From Mesostigma viride (Eukaryota; Streptophyta; Mesostigmatophyceae; Mesostigmatales; Mesostigmataceae): a stretch of DNA of 61,531 nucleotides. This document shows positions 12,314 through 24,200 of this stretch, in pieces (the first letter of the stretch is position 1; each line of letters begins with the position of its first letter). The position numbers and the translations under genes are program-made. The stretch is taken from the NCBI GenBank assembly GCA_009746045.1, contig RPFO01001720.1:5001-66531 (forward strand), read 5' to 3'. The notes below the pieces were generated by a model. The model saw only the letters and a program-made list of their open reading frames with translations. It was not told where the DNA came from and did not search any database.

Positions 12314-12581
12314 CACGAGTCTTATTAATTAATGTGTCCATGAATTAAAAATTTTATGATGTGCTAGGCGCGTTTTACAAAAAGCTTACAACATGATATA
12401 TCGCGTTCTTAAAAAAACACGGGTTAAGCAAGTGAACCATTACCAGCAAGAAAACCAAAAGTTTTTGGGATTGGTAAGTCCCTAATACATACAATCAGGA
12501 CTTGCAAAACAGCAAACCTGGTAAATTTGCTATGCACATATTCAAATGGCCAACCATCCACGCTATTGTAGCAGCATATTC

Positions 12582-12656
12582 CTATAGATAACGGCAGGCT
12601 CGAGCTACCATGGTCCGGATTCTCCCGATTTCTGGCCTGCGCTGGTTGTCTCTTTG
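12582..12656 (+). repeat. short retroposon end, CTGGTTGTCTCTTTG family
   Basis: Contains AGCTACCATGGTCCGGATTC and then the family 3' word TGGCCTGCGCTGGTTGTC, ending TCTTTG at 12656. The same block occurs at 53026-53080. ATATTC occurs both before (about 12576) and after (12657-12662) and may be the target duplication. The left boundary is uncertain. Confidence 0.5.
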
Positions 12657-12980
12657 ATATTCTGATGCCAACATTTCGTCGCTTGGAGTATAGCCACTTA
12701 AAGCTGGGTTAAAGGAAACACTGCTCCATATTGTAACAGTAACTTCCAACTCAGGGCATGATGTGTAGCATCTCCCAATCAACACCGATTTCAGGTACCT
12801 ACATTAAGTGAGACAACTATTCCTGGACACATGTTTGCCATGACCAGCAATGCAACCCAGCTTTGCTCTGCGCCCATTGCATGCCGTCTTCCTCGCTCCC
12901 CTTCCAGCACTTTACAGGTGCCATTAATTACACTAACTATCACATCGCATATTTCACAGAGGGCGCCACTAGTGCTCCCT

Positions 12981-14042
12981 TTACTGCGGCTTTGGATGCT
13001 TCTTGCAACCCCTGGACGTGGCGGGCCGCAGGCAGCAGGTCCACGCGGCGCTCATGTCAAAGTCCTCGGGCAGCGGCGCCTCCTGGAAAGAGCTCTCGCC
13101 CTTGCTCGAGTCAAACCCACGCTGGAAGTGGCCCTTCTCCACATCCGTCAGGTTGTGCACCGCGACCAGCGTGCCCGGGTGGAAGAACTGGGGGTCCCCG
13201 CTGCACTCCGCCATGTCGTGTGGCAGCCCACAGCAGGACCAGCGGTGGTTGAAGCGCTCAACATTCTTGTAGTCTTGTGTCTTCTCGATGGTGATGTACT
13301 CCACCAGGTGACCAGGATGGCTGTGCACCTTGGGCACGTTGTTAGGCAGATGCTGCGATGCTGGTTGCAGTGGAAGGCATCATTACCAAGCAAAAGAAGC
13401 AACCAGCGGATGGCAAACAGAAGAAGTAAGTAGCGACGAAAATGCCAGCATGACAAAATAGAAATGGAGCAAGCCAGAACGAGAAGCACGATTCACGGCA
13501 ATCTCGCCACGCTATTTGGTCATCTCGACGCGGTATCCGTGCCCTAGGCTGTGCAACGATTAGTAAGAACACGGATTCCAACATTATATCACAGTAACCG
13601 CAAGAAGCAGGAAAATTTTTAGAGCGGCATTGAAAGCACGGCCGAAACATGCGAGACCGTGTACTAAACTCCCTTCGGATTGAAGAAACACCCGCCCTCA
13701 CAAGTAACCCTCATCGCAGAACACTTGTAGGCAAACCAGAAAAAATGCTATGCTCCTTTAGCACGGACCACAGAAGTGACCTACGATGAGTGTGCATTCC
13801 ATGGATGAAAGAGGTTGTCACTTACGCAGAGGGTAAGTCTTTGTTTCGGGCTTTGAAGCATCAGAGCGCACAGAGAAATTTGCCCCCTTCGCTTTCAAGA
13901 AAGCGGGGGAGACGCGCGACTTTGCAGACACTGGATCAGAAACGAAGGATCCGCGGAGAACCCTGGACTGAACTGCCGCGGACCGAGGGCAGGTTACGCT
14001 CACCGCTGGCACACAGCAAACATGAAGAAGAGAGGAAGACAT
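12981..14042 (-). CDS. Cys-rich protein, probable plastid targeting, two exons
   Basis: Exon 1 is 13826-14042 (ATG at 14042) and exon 2 is 12981-13360. The intron has a GTAAGT donor and a CAG acceptor. The joined frame is 597 nt, or 198 residues, and the phases match exactly. Residues 1 to about 65 are rich in Ser, Ala, Val and Arg with few acids, like a chloroplast transit peptide. The mature part has Cys/His clusters: WSCCG, C followed by FFHPG, then WTCC and a GCKKH end. The spacing recalls zinc-binding CHORD-like patterns, but I do not recognise the family. The stop is TAA. A hAT-like element lies about 670 bp upstream of the ATG. The gene model is well supported by splice phase; the function is unknown. 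Confidence 0.65.
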
Positions 14043-14701
14043 TTTTTACGGTAGGTGGTCCAAAGAAAATTTGCGATGTAACGCGAAAATTATCCGAGGG
14101 AACGCAAAATCTTGATTGCCTCGAGGATTGTCTCTGTATCGGTCATGCGCGTTTGTCTGCTTCCTGGCCGTGATCGTTTGCCGGATTAATATCCCCCACC
14201 TTTGCGCTGAGTCACCAGAGAACCGTTATCCGACGTGCCGCGTGACGTAGGCACTTCCAAACGCCGTGTAAAAGTTAACGTTTACAGTACCTGGGTAATG
14301 CAGAGACTTCCAAAGATTTTTGGGAATTCTAGTTGTAAAGTTAAGAGTAAACAATTATAAACGATGGTTGAAAGTTGAAAAGTACTTTCAAACATAGAAA
14401 ATGAACGTATTTAATGGCCAGCCGAACAACTTACGACACTAAATAAAGACTTTCCTTCCGGGACTACCCGACAATCTCACAAACTTTTAATTGCGCAGCG
14501 GGTTGAGTGAACCGTCTCGTTTGGCCGCGCCCCGGTCAGGCGGTCACGTGCTCGGCTGTCGTGAGTCGTCTCTTGCATGCCCTGATGTCAGCAGTCGACT
14601 CAGCCGACCGCCGCGCCGCGCAGGTCAACGTGGTGCGCGTTGCGATATTATTCTGCTGGAATGTTGACGCCTGACGGCTGACGAGTCGTCGACAGTCGCG
14701 A
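14043..14701. other. 5' flank of the Cys-rich gene
   Basis: Intergenic region between the start codon at 14042 and the hAT-like insertion. It would hold the promoter of the minus-strand gene. I see no distinct element. Confidence 0.35.
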
Positions 14702-14709
14702 GTCGAGAC

Positions 14710-15509
14710 AGGAGGGGTGACATTGAGCCAAGCTAAATAGGGGCCGGATCCTGCAGCCGCCGGTCCAGAATGTCTGGCCCCTATTTCCATACTAGGGGCC
14801 CGTGCAGCTACCGGCACCAATTCTAGCTAGCCCCCATCTTTTCGGCCCCTATAGGGGAGATTCCAGGGGCCGAATTTTTATGCAGCCGCCAGCCCTAGAT
14901 TTCGGGCCCCCATATTGTACAGCAGGCGCGGCATGCCGCATCATGCCACGTGGCGTCCCATCTTGCCATGCCCCGGATGCCAGCTATGTACGGGCCTACG
15001 GATGCCTACACAAAAAACTGTGTCGGCATCCGTCCTCACGCCGCGCCGCGCTCTACTGTCATGCAGTCTGCACATGTCTTGCCCAGTTCAGTGCAGTTCA
15101 GTTCAGTTTAGTTGGAATCCCACGCCGGTCTCCAACAGAGATAGTGTAGCGACGTAAGTAGATCGGATGGTACTAGGGTACTGTGATATGTCTTGCCCAG
15201 AAATTGCCTGTCGCCGGAGAGGCATGCCAGCATCAAGCCACGTGGCGCCTCATCAAGCCACGTGGCGCCTCATCAAGCCACGTGGCGCCCCATCTTGCCA
15301 CGTGGTGCCGCATCTTGCCACGTGGTGCCGCAGCTCGGCCACGTAGCGCTGCGCTATTGGGGGCCAGTAATACGGGGCCACCGCCGCCGACCCTCGTATT
15401 ACTCGCCAGCCCCTATTTCAATTCAGGGGCCGGCGCTTACCGCAGCAGTCAGGCCCTGGGACGGGCCCCTAGTATCCAGGAAATTTTGCCTGGAGATGTC
15501 ACCCCTCCT
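14710..15509 (+). mobile_element. non-autonomous hAT-like element, copy 1 (800 bp)
   Basis: The termini are a perfect 14-bp inverted repeat: AGGAGGGGTGACAT at 14710-14723 and its complement at 15496-15509. They are flanked by the 8-bp direct repeat GTCGAGAC (14702-14709, 15510-15517). Eight-base duplication is the hallmark of hAT transposons. No transposase is encoded, so it is a miniature element moved in trans. An almost identical 800-bp copy lies at 40172-40971 in the opposite orientation with a different duplication, which proves two independent insertions. Confidence 0.85.
15230..15340 (+). repeat. tandem CACGTGG units inside hAT-like element
   Basis: About five units of 18-19 bp built on CATCAAGCCACGTGGCGCC and CATCTTGCCACGTGGTGCC. 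Related words occur at 14940-14965. CACGTG is a G-box core bound by plant bZIP/bHLH factors; any regulatory role here is inference. The array is repeated on the other strand at 40340-40455. Confidence 0.7.
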
Positions 15510-16833
15510 GTCGAGACCCGAGACGAGTCACAGAATGCCAGCTGTAGAAAACTCCAGGCTCCAGACCAGAGAAGACAGTATATTTCTGCTTCTGACACTG
15601 AGGCACAAGGGGACAGGCCACGGGGCGCGTACGAAGGATGCACATAATTACGTTGTCGTTCCACGGCTGTACACAAGAACTCGTGAATTGGCCTAAATAA
15701 AATGCTCTAAATAGACCGAGCTCCGCGGGCGGAGGCGGTATGGTCAGTTAAGTGGCAAGTTTTGGCCAAGCACCGCCGGATGCGTCCAAAGACCCATCAC
15801 TTCGTGCTCCATAGTCCCTGATAGTGTAACGCTTTGGTATCCATGGACTAGTAAGTCACGCGATATTGTTTCCCTAGATTTGTCTCTGTCTTACAGCTGT
15901 CCAGGCAGCGCTGGGTTATTCCGCTGGCTGTGGAAGCCACCCTGGTCGCCGCTGGGAGTTTCACTTGTGCCTACTGTACAGCTGCGACTTGATTTTAGTT
16001 TTTGCCCTTTGGGGTCGTGAGGCTCTGACCAGCGTGAGAGCAAAGTTGGCGTCACTGCCTGCCCTCTCGAATAGCTCACCAATTTCGAGCCAGGCGCACA
16101 CCCCGCTAAGCTAGAGGCGCCCTGTAAATTGATGCCGCGATCTTTTGGTTAAAATGTGTCTAGGAATCAAGTGGCGCAAGGGTCCCAATAGGAAGGATTG
16201 TGGCAGGCGATGGCAAATGGAGCCCAGTTGATCGACTATCTGTTGGTGGAGGAGAAGCATATCATGACAATAAGACGTGGTCATGGCAAGTCATGGGACA
16301 TCACTGTGGCATGTACCAATGATACAAAAATCATATTCACAGTACTTACGTTCCTTGCGTAACATCAACAACGTCTGTATGCACATGCAACTCTAACATT
16401 GGGTGTCAGCATTGCGTCCGCCATGGACATGTCTCATACAGCAACCCTCTAGTCACGCATCATCTTTACATCTTCATAGTGCGTAGATTGTCATTCTAGA
16501 GAAGTTAATTGATGGTCTCATTGAGATAGGTTAGCTGGCACCAGCCAGGGGGTTGTGTCCTGTCGCATGCTGGTCATTTCAAGTCCCGGACTGCACATGG
16601 GCACTGATTCTACATCCGCCCGTAGCTCGGCCGGCCGTCGGTCCAGTTCACATTGCAGTTTGCAGGTCGATCTAGTCGTTGTTCACGCCAGCATGATTCT
16701 GCCACGTTGCACACTTCAGTGGACGGGACTTTGGTCCCGCAGCATGCAGCCGACTCGGCTGACGGGCCTAATTGTCGATGTTACTTTGATATTCCGATGG
16801 TGTTCATTGTCTCTCCTTCCTTTCCTGTCTTTA

Positions 16834-16955
16834 GCCGATGGGCTCAAAATAATGGTTGACATTTCAAAAGCCGATGGGCTCAAAATAATGGTTGTCATGT
16901 CATAAGTCGATGGGCTCAAAATAATGGTTGTCATGTCATATGCCGATGGGCAAGG
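16834..16955 (+). repeat. 36-bp tandem repeat, about 3.4 units
   Basis: Unit starts at 16834, 16870, 16906 and 16942 with the core GCCGATGGGCTCAAAATAAT. Units 2 and 3 end in GTTGTCATGTCATA. Confidence 0.8.
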
Positions 16956-17089
16956 ACATTAGGGGTAATGGTTGGGGCTTGACTTAAACCTTCATAAGTT
17001 ATACTGCATTTTGATTTATTAGATGCAACCCTATTCAGGGTCCTAAACTTATACGACTTATAAAACAAAACATTAGACCTGCAATTAGC

Positions 17090-17172
17090 CGTATAAGTTG
17101 ACCACGTACCAAGAGTGGGTCTAGGATTACTAATAATACTCGTATAAGTTGACCACGTACCAAGAGTGGTTC
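17090..17172 (+). repeat. 51-bp direct repeat, two units
   Basis: CGTATAAGTTGACCACGTAC followed by CAAGAGTGG occurs at 17090 and 17141. It lies just upstream of the gag fragment and may be part of an LTR or leader. Confidence 0.65.
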
Positions 17173-17571
17173 TAGTAAGACTACTATTAGTACTAAGTGC
17201 AATAAAGGTGTGTGTGTGGACTTGTCTAAAAAGGGGTGGGTAGTTTGGGGTGTGGGGACCCGTGACCCCGGCAGCCCGACCCCGAGAGCTGGACCTAGAA
17301 ACACCTAATAATAGACTAGCACACCCAAAATTACAAGATAAGAGGAGCACTTTGAAAACGATGGCGCACCACGAGTTAATGACTGAGCTTCCCTCGGACG
17401 ACGACGTAGATATGTCCGGACGTTACGCTCGGGTCGTAGGCTCACGCAACAACATGTTCCCTTGGACGATAGTCCGAGCACCCACCCCGATGGAGGCGCG
17501 TGGTCCAAGAAGGTCATCACACTCAGGGGGATAGTGGCCCTCATACCACGTCCTCTCTGATCGGGGAGACA

Positions 17572-17815
17572 CAAAATGGCCAAGCCGTCCGCTTGGATGG
17601 TGTTCCCAACACTAGGGCGCAGACAGAACGTACGTATCCCACGACCGGACGGTAGCCCGAATCGCCCGCAACAGTATGGCCAAGCTGCCCGCTCGGACGG
17701 TGTTCCCAACACTAGGGCGCAGACCGAACGTATCCCACGACCGGACGGTAGCCCAAATCGCACACAACCGTATGGCCAAGCCGCCCGCTCGGACGGTGTT
17801 CCCAATCCCATGACA
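17572..17815 (+). repeat. about 90-bp tandem repeat inside gag
   Basis: Three imperfect units share ATGGCCAAGC, GCCCGCTCGGACGGTGTTCC and CCACGACCGGACGGTAGCCC. They encode the repeated SDGVPN and RIPRPDGSPN motifs. Confidence 0.7.
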
Positions 17816-18875
17816 ACACCGGGTAGGGAGGACGGCGTGGTAGGCATCTCACAGGGTTCCGTACTAGGCACTAGCTCGGGCCGTGGACGGGGCGCACCTC
17901 TCGGAACCCCGCCCGGCTTTAGACGAGGGTCGCAGAACGGCGCCCTAGGCGCAGGCCGAGCCACGTCACGACCTCCTCGACCCCCATGGGGAGGGAACGA
18001 GAACCGTAGGGACAGCTCACGTACCGTCTCCTTCGCCAACACCCGAAGGGTGACCGGACAATGGAGTACCTCCTCCTCTGAAGATGAAGCGCCACTACTA
18101 GAAGCAGGTATAGTGGAGGAGGAGGAGCTGGAGCATGCGCACAGACAGCACCGTCGACAGTCTACAGGATCCAACATGAGTAGGCGAGTCAGGGACACGG
18201 ATCATGTGAACCTGAACTTCAGCACCATCACGGCAGATGATGCAGGCTATGATCACCCACTGTACGCCCAGGCGCGCCAGCAGCCAGGGAAGCTCCCTGG
18301 TCGGACACAGGTCCAAGCATACTCTCCTGCATGCCGCCCACGTTTGGGTCGGGCCTGAGCCCCGGGAGTTCAGCGGCCCCAGCTAGGCGGCAAATTAAGC
18401 TTTTCAAGGCGCCGCCCATGCCCGACTTCAAGCACATCCCCAAGCTAAACAAGAGCATGAAGCCGCGAGACATCCAGGAGTGGGCTAGACTGGTGAACAA
18501 GGCCATCACATTCTGGTCGAACTACCACAACTGCCAGGGACCTGTCTACCGAGGACTTGATCGACTTGATCGACTTGATCATCACCCAGGCCATGGACAT
18601 CTCAGTTACACGACTGCTTCACAGCGATAGCATCGCGTCACAGTCCTACCCCAAGGATATCCACGAGCTGATGGAACGAATTCAGCAGAAGCTCGTCCCA
18701 CCAGACGCTGAGTTCCAGGAGCGCATCGCTTTTGGCACATTCCGACAGGGTGACATGCCATACCGCGAGTTAATTGAGGTGGAATTTGACGAGATGGCGA
18801 ATCGCCTATTGGATGTGTCGGGCCACGAGTACAAGATCCTAGTGGGATTCATTCCTCGGACATATGTACATCTAT

Positions 18876-18890
18876 CTGGTTGTCTCTTTG
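18876..18890 (+). mobile_element. 15-bp retroposon end with 6-bp target duplication
   Basis: CTGGTTGTCTCTTTG is flanked by ATCTAT at 18870-18875 and 18891-18896. It is the extreme 3' end of the family found at 12656, 43868-43892, 50165-50189 and 53080. If real, it is an insertion truncated to its last 15 bases. Confidence 0.45.
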
Positions 18891-18937
18891 ATCTATCGAT
18901 ATATATCTCACAATATCGCCAGTGTTACCTCAACTAG

Positions 18938-19440
18938 TAGTGCAACGATTGTTGCCAAGGACATGGATCGACAGTGGCCGGATCAGCCCTATGTTCGACC
19001 CGTAGTTCGGCACACTACAATGAACTTCAGGCCGTAACTTAGTGACGGGTGAATTTAGGCCACACGAGTGGATCAGCCAGCTGGTGCCGACCTAGTGGCA
19101 CTGCTTGGCATAAAGGCCGGCGTGCGAGGACGATGGACAAGACGTTCAGTCGTCTCGCAATCCGCCGACTCACCCAACTCAGTCAATCTGATCTACGCAT
19201 CTATTCCTTTTAATACAATCATGTCCGACGCATAACCTTGTCCAACTGCAATTGCAAGAACACAAGAAGGTAATTATTATAATGCCTCTGGGCCTACGCT
19301 GCGATGACAGCAAGTAGCCCATAGTATAGTGATTCCCTTCCCCTCTCAGGCAGGCAACAACCCGGGACGATGGTCCCGTAGATAGAAGCGATCTTTCCCA
19401 ATGTGCCTGGCCGATATAGGCTTGGCACGTTACACCCGCG
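18938..19440. other. junction between gag fragment and LINE
   Basis: No gene. It separates the broken gag from the LINE remains and contains no terminus that I can define. Confidence 0.35.
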
Positions 19441-20527
19441 CGGGCCCGTCAGTTGCTGGCGGCCCGGCTGACACCTGCCGGTCATGCCCCGCCGACGCCC
19501 CGGCCCGCTCTTAGTACCGCCAGGACCCCAATTAAGGTCTCAGTGGCCGCCCGGCACCGCCTCAAGCGTAACCGGGACCCGCTGCCGTACGTGAAACCGG
19601 TGCTCAAGGCCGCCCTTGTGGAGGCCTACGCACATGCTCAGGACGCAGAGGCGCCCCAGCCGCATCGCGGATGCCAAGGCGCCTGCCAAGCTGAGTCGCA
19701 ACCAGGGCAAGGACAATTGTGGTACCACCTCGACCGGCGCTCGGCGGCCGCCGGCTGCGCACCCCGGTGGAGCACACGGGGGACGGCGCGGCACCGGTTA
19801 GCCTTGACCGATGGCTGGCCCACAATGTTTCCTTGACAGGTGGGGCTCGCCGCGCCTCCGCCCCCGCCGCTTCACCACGAGACGGCAGCCCGCCTCGGTG
19901 TTGCCGGCCCCCCCCGCCGCGCCTGCGGCCCCCTTCCCGGCCGCGGACTTCCAAGTCCCCGCCTTGCAGGAGCTAGGGCTGCCTTGCCACCAACGACGTC
20001 GTCCACCCCTTCACTTTGGAGGAATTGGACGGCGCCCTTGCTCGCCTGCGGTACCACGCGGCGTTCGGTGCCGACCACCTTTCGGCAGAGCTGCTGAAGA
20101 CCCCTGATCTGGTGGTGCAGGAGCTTCTGCTGGCGTTCTGCAGCCGTGTCCTGCTCTCTGATGAGCCTCATGCAGTTCACCTGCTGAGTGGCAGACGGCC
20201 ATCCGGGTCATGCTGTCTGTACAAGAAGGGCTCTGCTGCTGACCCCGCGGTAACGATCGGGGTGTCTGCCTCCAGAGCGCCGCGCTGAAGGTCTTCATGC
20301 GTATGATGCTGCACAGGCTCCGCGCCGCGCTGGACCCGCACCTGGGTGAGTCTCAGATGGGTTTCCGTCGTCGGTGGCCGTAACACTGTCATGGCTGTAT
20401 TTGCGGCGCGCCGGTTGATGGAGAAGGTGCGTTGCATTTGCCCTGATGGTTTTCCGCTGGTCTTCATTTTTGTTGACTATATAAAGGCTTTCGACACGGT
20501 CCGGCTCTGGGAGGCTCTTTGGGCCAT
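19441..20527 (+). pseudogene. LINE ORF2, 5' part (interrupted)
   Basis: The reading changes frame several times but the order of non-LTR reverse transcriptase motifs is clear. There is an EELDGALARL segment with GADHLSAELLK (from 20016), a LYKKGSAADP segment, ESQMGF, and FVDYIKAFDTV with its RT catalytic Asp (about 20467-20500). The reading stops at 20523-20527, where GCCAT is duplicated by the Gypsy insertion. The continuation is at 32376. The upstream endonuclease is not recognisable, so this copy is probably 5'-truncated. Confidence 0.75.
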
Positions 20528-21261
20528 TTTAACACGTATGGCTATTTAGAATAGCGCCTTAATGATTGAGAATGAATGCGAAAGACCTTTGACTTCCCAT
20601 GCGTCACAGCGCACGATGGTGGCTTAAGAATACTTGTCACACAATACGAATAAGCTCAAACCCGGAAAACCGGTTTCGTATATTACAATGTCACCACACA
20701 GATTAAAACACTCAATGCGGGAAGACTTACACCCAGTAGGCGAGGGATTCACACTCGAGCCCACAGGAGATTTACACTCCAGGATTAAGCGATGGTAAAT
20801 AATCTGTAGAGCAACGTGGTAAATTACGATACAAGGTCCGGACTGCTGGCATAGCTCGTGCCTTCCTATTTTGTCCCTTCGTCCCCGTTGGTGGCTGCGC
20901 CTGGCGCTGCCAACCAGGCATGACGTGAGGTCCGCGGGGACGGGCTTCTCGAACCGTCTAGAACACGTTAAAGACCAGTACGGCTAGAGGCCTCTCCTGA
21001 AAAATATCCAAATGTCCGTAGGTACCATCATAACGCATGTGCAGTGCCACTTGGCTGTCCGGTAACTCCCGTTCAGGCGCTAGGTCTGCCTACGGCGCAA
21101 AGGCCAAGTTCGTCAGCAAAACTTCTACACTTACTTCCACACGGATTGCCTCGGCTGCCAACTATACTATGGCCTCGGCACTGGCGCCGGATTACGGTCG
21201 GCGCCGATCGACCGGGACGGATAATTTAATACCACAAATGGCATGTTGCATCCGTGCAACA
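20528..21261 (-). repeat. 3' LTR of chromovirus
   Basis: 734 bp. In sense orientation it begins TGTTGCACGG and ends CGTGTTAAA. Differences from the other LTR are one 1-bp indel, one 2-bp indel region near 21160 and three transitions. Small open frames inside are not genes. Confidence 0.92.
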
Positions 21262-21275
21262 CTCCTCCCCCCCCC
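21262..21275 (-). promoter_or_regulatory. polypurine tract
   Basis: On the minus strand GGGGGGGGGAGGAG directly abuts the 3' LTR. This is the expected position and composition for the plus-strand DNA primer of an LTR retrotransposon. Confidence 0.85.
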
Positions 21276-24200
21276 AACAAAAGAGGCGGCTACTCCTGTA
21301 GCCGGGACTTATAAATGACTCTATACATGGTCACTGTTCCCTTCCAGGGCACGCATCGATCGTGCCAATTGTCACCGTCCGCTGGCGATGGTTTACGGCG
21401 CCGGGCGGTAAGGGCTCGGGCGGTGACCCCCACGAGTGGAGCCCCCACGGCCATGCCCGCGCAGAGGTGCGGCCGGGCGTTGACGCCGGTGGACACGCTC
21501 AGCCGGCGCGGCCTCAGCCGGCTCGGGAAGAGGCAGGCCATTGGCCTGGACTAGGGCGGGCTGGAAGGTGAGTTGCCGCTCGCCGGCGCGTGCATCATGG
21601 CGTTTGGCCAGGTTGACATCCCGCAGCGCCTCCAGTGGGAAAACGCTCAAGAAGGTGGCGAGGAACTTGTGTCGGGTGAGGGACACCGAACCTCCTGTCC
21701 AAACGATACCGCACCGAATAACTCGCCCATGGACCCCTGGGGCGGGGCGGCCTGCATCAAGGCTGCCAATGCACATCATTGCAAGGAGCATTACGCAAAA
21801 GGTAGGAGAAGGGCCGGAATCACATCACCTAAAAACGGCCTTTTTTGTTACATGGGGTCATATCTCCCACACATATAGTCAGATCGGGACACAAACATAA
21901 ATTGGGGGGCCAACTGACCTATTTTTAGCATCAAACCGTGACGTGGAAAAGTGCAAAAAACGATGTTTTCCAGGCATAAGGAGGCATAGCAGCCACACAC
22001 AAGTAGTAAATGTAGTCCAATTCAGCTGGAAATGGTCATGAATGCTTATTAATTTATATCCAAAGACAAAAACCGCCCTTAAGTATGCAATGTAGGACCA
22101 AACTATGTGCTATAATTCTGGCATACATGAGCCAAAACACCATTTTAGTGCATTATTTTCAAACTTATGAAGCCCCTGCCAGCACATATGCGGCCCAATC
22201 ATGCCAGAATTCGTCACATTAATAGCACAATACTTGAATTTACACTAGAACACAAGTTGGACATATTAGGACCACTGCCGGCCCACTAAAAGTGACGGAT
22301 GCAAGCAGAAATAGAGCGATTTTTGCAAAAATACTCCATATTCTGCGCCATTGTCTTTGAAAACTTTGCATTCTTCACTCAATTATCGTCATGGCTGTCA
22401 TGGGATTCATATACATGCCACTGGGGCTGGATACATTAGCCAACACAGACTAAAAAAGCGATCATCAAGGGATAAAATCACCATCAATCACAGTAGATGC
22501 TGGCATTCGGAACAAGCACCATAGTGCCTACAAGCCTCAAGAAGGGGAGCTTGGCTGACCAGTCGTGCCTGTCGGCTGACCAGTCTCTTTTCTAAACGGG
22601 CCCCGCTCGGCAGCACACACAATCTCCTTTGCAGTACTTGGCCCACTCTGCTGGGCACCCCTGCTGTGCGTGTCTTATAGCAGCTAATCCAAATATATAT
22701 CTGCCAGGTGCCTCTCTGCTACATGGAAATACAAAGCGCAATCAAGGACAGCAGTGGCTTGGGCTCCTATTCAATTGAGCTCAGCACCTAGCTGCTGTAC
22801 AACATAATTCTGCATCAGTGCCTGTCCTAATTGCGCCCCCCCGCCCCCTTGCCATCATCGTCATGCTCATCATAGTCTTTGGAACGTGCACTGAACTCCA
22901 ACCCTTGGACAGTCCATAGGTCATTAAGAATCTGTGCATGTAATGCTAGCTCTTCTCAGTTGAACTCATCTACCACCCTCTCATGGTCGTGTCATCTCTC
23001 ATGTAATCCACCTAGGTTTATCGTGGCCACTGATCTTTCAGCCCCTCCTGACATCAAAATCTGGGCAAACACACTGTTGACATCGCCCTTCCGTTTTAGC
23101 CTGCATGGCTCCTCATGTTTACCCTTATCTCATCCCTCAACACACCTATAACTGTCTATTCATCCCCCTTGCATAGGCGGTGCATAACTGCGGCATGATG
23201 GGGGCTTGCCAAAAATAGGTGTAAAATGCATGGGATGGCACGGGGAGGCTCACACTCATCGGTTTACAATCACACTCATGTGCTAACAGTGTCCCTCTCT
23301 GCTTTTGACACTGCATGCACATGCATTTCCTACCGGCTATATCAAGCCTTTAGTGTGGTTTGGTGCATCAAGAGAAATGGCAGGTCAGCTGAGTGCATCA
23401 GACCACATTTGTGTTAAGTGTACGCTTGCAACGCTGTTTGCCCACCGCATGGAGCTCCCCTTTCGGACAGTGGCGCAAGTAGCACTTACACCTTACTCCC
23501 AGCCGCTCACCCTGCCCATGCTAGCAACAAGAACAAATGCATGGTCCCCATCCCAACGTAAGGTGCATCACATGGATGGCCCTGCCATCACCTAGCAGTG
23601 TGCCACCCCTCTCCACCTCAACCTACTCTGAAATGCCAGGGCCCCAACAAACCTTTCAAGACATGGCACTCCTCAAAGAAGGCAACCCCTCAAAGAAGGC
23701 GAGGCAGTTTAGGTCTAGGGGGGCTTTGGGTAAGTTAAAAGATGATAGAGTTCACTAACACAGGCCACGGCAACGACAACCTGCCTCACCCGCTGCATCC
23801 ATACATCACAAGCCATAAACTGCACAGCCTCGCATGATTGCCTAAGGGTCACGTGATCCAAGGTGCCCTTCAGGCTCACCCCAGCACACCGGCCCATCCT
23901 CACCACCCCACTGGTCATAGTCATCATCTACAGTGGCATCAAACTCCTCTAGGACAGAGTGCAGTAAAGGCAACATAGACGTCCTGACACAATTGAATAA
24001 GAACGTGGCTGCTACCTACTGCCCTTAATAAAAAATGTCCATGGCTTGCACAAATACGCATTCAATTCTTCAAGCAAGCATGCTAACACCTTCACAGCAC
24101 ATCCCAAGGTTTATATCCATCGAGCTTTGTCAACAAGCATGACTTCCTGATGCAAACTTAGCTGTCAAGCTAGGAGGAGGAAAGCTAGGTAAAGAGGTGA

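Larger units (their letters stand above)
15518..17358. other. gene-free stretch
   Basis: No supported gene. It holds two short tandem repeats listed separately. The last few hundred bases probably belong to the 5' region of the gag fragment that follows. Confidence 0.4.
17359..18937 (+). pseudogene. broken Ty3/Gypsy gag
   Basis: Three overlapping frames together resemble a gag protein. The first starts at 17359. The second (17576-18358) is Pro/Gly/Arg-rich with 23-32-residue repeats. The third (about 18331-18937) contains IQEWARLVNKAITFW and FGTFRQGDMPYREL. That last word parallels FGAFKQGNLSYREY in the complete gag at 29296-31170, so the two are related. No zinc knuckle, protease or RT follows. 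A 15-bp retroposon end is inserted at 18876-18890 and shifts the C-terminal reading. The fragment is non-functional. Confidence 0.6.

Noticed and set aside
14802-15647. Open frames of 115-167 residues, also seen at 40123-40879
   Set aside because: They lie inside the two hAT-like miniature elements. The conservation is that of the element, and no transposase motif is present.
21037-21318. Open frames shared between 21037-21318 and 32149-32343
   Set aside because: They are inside the LTRs, so duplication is explained by LTR identity.
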